A stretch of 17,360 bases of DNA from DATBFX01 sp036558305 (GTDB lineage Bacteria > Chloroflexota > Chloroflexia > Thermomicrobiales > UBA6265): NCBI GenBank assembly GCA_036558305.1, contig DATBFX010000123.1:1-17360 (forward strand). Direction: 5' to 3'. Positions within the stretch are counted from its first letter, which is position 1. Every line of letters starts with the position of its first letter. The notes under the pieces are model-generated. The model had not been told where the DNA came from and did no database searches. It saw only the letters and a list, made by a program, of their open reading frames with translations. Below, piece after piece: positions 14,351 to 17,360 of this stretch. The translations under genes and the position numbers were made by a program.

Positions 14351-16981
14351 CTACAGCAGCCCGTGACGGTGCGCGTACGCGGCCGCCGCCGTTCGCGAGC
14401 CGACGTCCAGTTTGGCGAGGATGTTGGCAACGTGTTGCATCGCGGTGCGGTGGCTGATGTACAAGCGTTCGGCGATCTCTCGGTTGCTGCACCCCTCGGC
14501 GATCAACCGGAGGACTTCCAGTTCGCGCGACGTCAACCGTTCGGTCGCGACCGCCGACTCGCTCGACGCCCGCGGTACCGCGACGCCGGCAATCGGGGCG
14601 GTGGCGGGCGCTGCCGTCTCCTCGCCGCCGGCGGTCCCGTTCGCTTCGGCGCTGGCGGTCGATACGGCTTCCTGCAACGACGTCGCTCGACCCGCTTCGA
14701 TCGCGGCGGAAAATGCGTCTCGTCCCAGCGCGTTGCGGACGGACCCGGCCAATCGGTCGTACGCCGGCCGCTCCGACTCCGGCAATGGTGCCGCGATCGC
14801 CTCGCGCAACGCCTCGGCCGAACCCAGGAGACGCGCCGCCCGTTCGGCGTTCCCCCATCTCATCGCGATCCGCGCGACCCCCTCCAATCCCTCGGCAATC
14901 CCGCGCCGGTCCCCAACCTCCCACCGGACCGCCAGCGCCTCGGCGTGCAGTGCCGCCGACCCGGCCGGGTCGGCCGATGCGGACAGCGTGGCCAAACGGA
15001 ACAGGACGATGCCGAGTCCGCGCCGTTCACCGACCGCCCGCATGTGCGCCGCCGCTTGCTCCCACTGCCGGCGGGCTTCGACCGGGTCACCGACGTCGCG
15101 CGCGACTTCCCCCATGTGGATGCGGGTGTACGCCTCGGCCAATCGATCGCCGAAACGCAGGTTCATCGCCAGCGCCTCGTCCAGCACGGCCTTCGCCCGC
15201 TCCGGGTCCCCGTTGGCGTTGATCGAGCCGCCCAGGTTGCAGAGGCCGTTGGCCAGCCGGTGCGGATCGCCGGCGGTCCGATAGAGGGCCACTGCCTCCT
15301 CAAGGTGAACTCGCTCCCGCGCGAAATCGGCTTGGGAGGCGGCCAGGATGCCCATGTTGTTGATCGTGTCGGCGGCTCCGCGCGTATCGTTGAGTTGCCG
15401 GCGCAGCGCGAGCGCTTCCTCGTAGGCGGCCTGCGCGACCGCGTAGTCGCTCATGTCGAGCGCGAAGTTGCCGAGGTAATTCAGCCCCCGCCCGCGCGCG
15501 GCGGCCGAGACGGTTTCGTCGGCGCCGGAAAGCAGACGCTCCAGCCAGGCCCGAGCGGGTCGTTGCCGTCCACGCACGTACCAGAATTGCCAGAGATCGG
15601 CCGCCAGTTGCAAACCAAATTCGATCCGATTCGTCTCCAACGACCAGGCAAGCGCCGCATCCAGGTTGTCCGATTCGATCTCCAGCCGGTTCAACCACGG
15701 CGTTTGATCGGGACCGTGGAGCGCGGCCATGGCCTGCGCCGCCAGCGACGTGCACCACTCGGCGTGCCGTTGCCGCGCCGCCTCACCCCCGCCGCTTGTC
15801 GTCAATTCCTCGAATCCGAACTCGCGAATCGTCTCGTAGAGCGCAAATCGCGGCTCCCCATCGGGCTGCTTTTCTGCTGCTAGCGTCTTCACCAAGCTCT
15901 TTTCGACCAGGGACTCGATTCCCTCCAAGACGGAGGGGGACAGGGGGACAGGGGGACAGGGGGGCAGACGACCGACCTCCTGCCCCCCTGCCCCCCTGTC
16001 CCCCTGTCCCCCTGCGCAAACGGCCTCCGCCGCCTCGATCGAGAACCCGCCGACGAACACCGAAAGGAGGCGGAACAGGGAGCGATCGTCTTCGGGGAGC
16101 AGGTCGTACGTCCAGGCGATCGTGTCGCGGAGGGTCTGCTGGCGGCGGGGGAGGTCGCGGGCGCCACCGGTCAGGAGCGGCAGGCGGCGGTCGAGGCGTG
16201 CCAGCATCGCGGCGGGGGGGAGCAAGCGTGTCCGTGCCGCCGCCAACTCGATCGCCAGCGGGAGACCGTCGAGCCGGCGACAAATCTTGGCGATCGTCGC
16301 CGCATTGGCGTCGGTCAATGCGAAGGCGGGGTTGACGTCCTGTGCCCGGCCGACGAACAGGCCAATTGCCGGGTAGCGATCGAGATCCGTTGCGGCCACC
16401 GTCTCCGTCGGACCCGGCGCCGGCAGCGGTTCGACCGGTATCTCGTGTTCGCCCCGCACGCGAAGGCGGGACCGGCTCGTCACCAGCGTCTTCAGTCCCG
16501 CACAGGCGCCGAGCAGCTCGACGACGATTGGCGCCGCCGACGCCAGGTGCTCGAAATTGTCGAGCACAAGCAGGATCTGGCACTCACCGAGCGCCCCGAG
16601 CAATTTCTCCTGGACCGACGTTCCACCGGCGTCGGTTAGACCCAGGCTCCAGGCCAGTGCCGGCACGATCTGCTGCGGATCGGTGACGTTCGCCAGATTG
16701 ACGAAACCGACGCCGTCGGGGAAGTCGGGTCGCAGGCTGTCGGCGACTTCCACCGCCAGGCGGGTCTTGCCGACGCCACCGGGACCGGTCAGGGTCACCA
16801 ACCGCACCTCCGGTTGGCGCAGCAACTCGATGACCGCGACGACCTCCCGCTCCCGCCCGATCAGCGGCGTCAGCGGGACCGGCAAGTCGGGCAGCACCAA
16901 CCGATCCCGCGTCGGGAGCGGGAAGGGGACCAGCGGCGCGAGATTCATGTCACCAAGCCCGATGTCTGCCTCGCTCGACAT
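14351..16981 (-). CDS. LuxR-family regulator with NB-ARC-type ATPase and TPR domains
   Basis: An 876-residue intact signal-transduction ATPase of the large LuxR/AfsR-like type. Order: a linker with PLTPLIGRE (37-44); the P-loop GPGGVGKT (66-73); Walker B LLVLDNFE (137-144); the VTSRSRLRVRG arginine segment (167-177); the GLPLAIELAAARTRLLPP motif (239-256); a winged-helix-like region (RRQQTLRDTIAWTYDLLPED); a TPR-like array (about 400-730) with repeats such as NYLGNFALDMSDYAVAQAAY; and a C-terminal LuxR helix-turn-helix (812-876). Such proteins oligomerise on ATP binding when an inducer reaches the TPR part, then activate transcription. Inducer and targets are unknown. Residues 323-349 (GGQGDRG to PLSPS) are encoded by the hairpin repeat and look like an insertion. 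ATG 16981 is preferred over an upstream TTG at 17026 because of GGAGG 12 bases upstream and the conserved promoter box. Confidence 0.92.
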   Translation of the reverse strand: MSSEADIGLGDMNLAPLVPFPLPTRDRLVLPDLPVPLTPLIGREREVVAVIELLRQPEVRLVTLTGPGGVGKTRLAVEVADSLRPDFPDGVGFVNLANVTDPQQIVPALAWSLGLTDAGGTSVQEKLLGALGECQILLVLDNFEHLASAAPIVVELLGACAGLKTLVTSRSRLRVRGEHEIPVEPLPAPGPTETVAATDLDRYPAIGLFVGRAQDVNPAFALTDANAATIAKICRRLDGLPLAIELAAARTRLLPPAAMLARLDRRLPLLTGGARDLPRRQQTLRDTIAWTYDLLPEDDRSLFRLLSVFVGGFSIEAAEAVCAGGQGDRGAGGQEVGRLPPCPPVPLSPSVLEGIESLVEKSLVKTLAAEKQPDGEPRFALYETIREFGFEELTTSGGGEAARQRHAEWCTSLAAQAMAALHGPDQTPWLNRLEIESDNLDAALAWSLETNRIEFGLQLAADLWQFWYVRGRQRPARAWLERLLSGADETVSAAARGRGLNYLGNFALDMSDYAVAQAAYEEALALRRQLNDTRGAADTINNMGILAASQADFARERVHLEEAVALYRTAGDPHRLANGLCNLGGSINANGDPERAKAVLDEALAMNLRFGDRLAEAYTRIHMGEVARDVGDPVEARRQWEQAAAHMRAVGERRGLGIVLFRLATLSASADPAGSAALHAEALAVRWEVGDRRGIAEGLEGVARIAMRWGNAERAARLLGSAEALREAIAAPLPESERPAYDRLAGSVRNALGRDAFSAAIEAGRATSLQEAVSTASAEANGTAGGEETAAPATAPIAGVAVPRASSESAVATERLTSRELEVLRLIAEGCSNREIAERLYISHRTAMQHVANILAKLDVGSRTAAAAYAHRHGLL
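15935..16014. repeat. (GGGGGACA)n inverted repeat, copy 2, in frame
   Basis: The left arm 15935-15967 (three GGGGGACA units, then GGGGGGCAG) pairs with the right arm 15980-16012 over 33 bp with one mismatch, around a 12-base loop. The plus strand of the left arm has four G-runs (5, 5, 5, 6) separated by ACA, and the minus strand of the right arm has four as well (5, 5, 6, 6), so each arm meets the G-quadruplex rule on its own strand. It is translated in frame within the intact regulator as a Gly/Gln/Arg-rich then Pro/Cys/Val-rich stretch (residues 323-349) between the ATPase and the following SLVEKSL motif. Confidence 0.9.
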
Positions 16982-17025
16982 GAGGTGACGCAGCCTCCAG
17001 GCATCATGCTGGTGAGACCGCAGCA

Positions 17026-17031
17026 ATGATA
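17026..17031 (-). promoter_or_regulatory. TATCAT box upstream of intact regulator
   Basis: The minus strand reads CCGAGTATCATTGCTGC, with TATCAT 45 bp upstream of ATG 16981. The same GAGTATCATTG core precedes the decayed paralog at nearly the same distance, which supports it as a shared -10 element and supports both chosen starts. Confidence 0.45.
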
Positions 17032-17046
17032 CTCGGAGGTACGGCC

Positions 17047-17065
17047 TTCGCCCCGTCCTGGCGAA
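17047..17065 (-). terminator. Possible terminator after the aminotransferase
   Basis: TTCGCC (17047-17052) and GGCGAA (17060-17065) form a six-bp stem with a seven-base loop, four bases beyond the aminotransferase stop on the minus strand. It sits just before the TATCAT box of the regulator, as expected at a transcript boundary. The stem is short and lacks a T-run. Confidence 0.35.
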
Positions 17066-17069
17066 ACTG

Positions 17070-17360
17070 CTACGACGCGATCGAACCGAGAGCCCGGTCG
17101 AGCACCTCCACCGCCCGGTCGAGATCCGCGTCGTCGATCATCAGCGGCGGTTGGAAGCGGACGACGTTGCCGGACTGACCGCCGACGCCGACCAGCACAC
17201 CCGCCTCGCGGCAGAGGCGACGGACCTGAGCAGCCTGCGCCTTGGCCGGTTCCTTGGTCGTGCGATCGGTGACCAGTTCCACGCCGATCATCAATCCCAG
17301 ACCGCGCACCTCACCGATCAGGGAATGCCGTGAGGCGAGCTCTCGCAACCGCCCGAGCGT
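17070..17360 (-). CDS. Class III PLP-dependent aminotransferase (C-terminal part)
   Basis: The frame is open from the right window edge to TAG 17070-17072, giving the last 96 residues or so of a longer protein. HSLIGEVRGLGLMIGVELV is the classic C-terminal domain start of class III (subgroup II) aminotransferases such as 4-aminobutyrate, acetylornithine and related transaminases. CREAGVLVGVGGQSGNVVRF and QPPLMIDDADLDRAVEVLDR close the fold. These enzymes move an amino group between an omega-amino compound and a keto acid using pyridoxal phosphate, but the catalytic lysine and the specificity-determining parts lie outside the window. It is upstream of, and in the same orientation as, the LuxR-type regulator, with 88 bp between them that include a possible terminator and promoter. 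Confidence 0.88.
   Translation of the reverse strand, partial: TLGRLRELASRHSLIGEVRGLGLMIGVELVTDRTTKEPAKAQAAQVRRLCREAGVLVGVGGQSGNVVRFQPPLMIDDADLDRAVEVLDRALGSIAS

Noticed and set aside
13222..15883. Long plus-strand open frames opposite the regulators (13222-14457, 14261-15883)
   Set aside because: Antisense shadows of the ATPase/LuxR genes with no domain features or start context.
13145..16014. Possible CRISPR array from the GGGGGACA repeats
   Set aside because: Units are 8 bp, without unique spacers, and are arranged as inverted repeats inside genes.
13145..16014. Insertion sequence or transposon remnant at the hairpin sites
   Set aside because: No target-site duplication could be defined and no transposase-like coding sequence is present; called only as a repeat element.

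Overview
This is a 17.4 kb, high-GC bacterial chromosomal window, best read as coming from a Chloroflexota (Thermomicrobia-like) bacterium. The clues are the very high GC at third codon positions, a Tat-exported Cys-rich protein of a type I associate with that group, and large NB-ARC/TPR/LuxR regulators carried as tandem paralogs. No rRNA or tRNA gene, CRISPR array or transposase was seen, so the taxonomic call is an inference.

Left part, plus strand (1-5729). A HicB-like protein with a tandem domain, cut by the window edge, lies 30 bp before nuoN, which encodes a proton-pumping membrane subunit of respiratory complex I. A GNAT acetyltransferase and a Nudix hydrolase follow with overlapping stop and start codons, forming a translationally coupled run. 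After an AT-richer gap come a Tat-signal protein with two six-cysteine knot-like domains on a Thr/Ser linker, a 28-nt perfect palindrome, a MurG-like GT-B glycosyltransferase, and a small flavin/F420-binding split-barrel oxidoreductase with its own TATAAT box.

Middle part, minus strand (5800-11144). Read in the direction of transcription: a small His/Asp-rich protein with a C-terminal membrane anchor, aconitase (acnA), a Uma2-type PD-(D/E)XK protein, and a GMC oxidoreductase. The last three are tightly packed (15 bp gap, then a 4 bp overlap) and look like one operon. It converges on the plus-strand genes at an inverted repeat near 5716-5751.

Right part, minus strand (11417-17360). The C-terminal end of a class III aminotransferase is followed by an intact 876-residue LuxR-family ATPase/TPR regulator, and then by a decayed paralog of it. 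The paralog has a deletion, three frame changes and two in-frame stop codons. A 39-residue single-helix membrane protein overlaps its end. Both paralogs share a TATCAT promoter box at about the same distance from the start. Both also carry, at the same place in the coding sequence, an unusual (GGGGGACA)n inverted repeat able to form a long hairpin and G-quadruplexes. In the intact gene the element is in frame; in the decayed copy its repeat number differs and the frame is broken.

I found no complete new defence or biosynthetic system. The most unusual items are the intragenic octanucleotide hairpin element and the double cystine-knot secreted protein.
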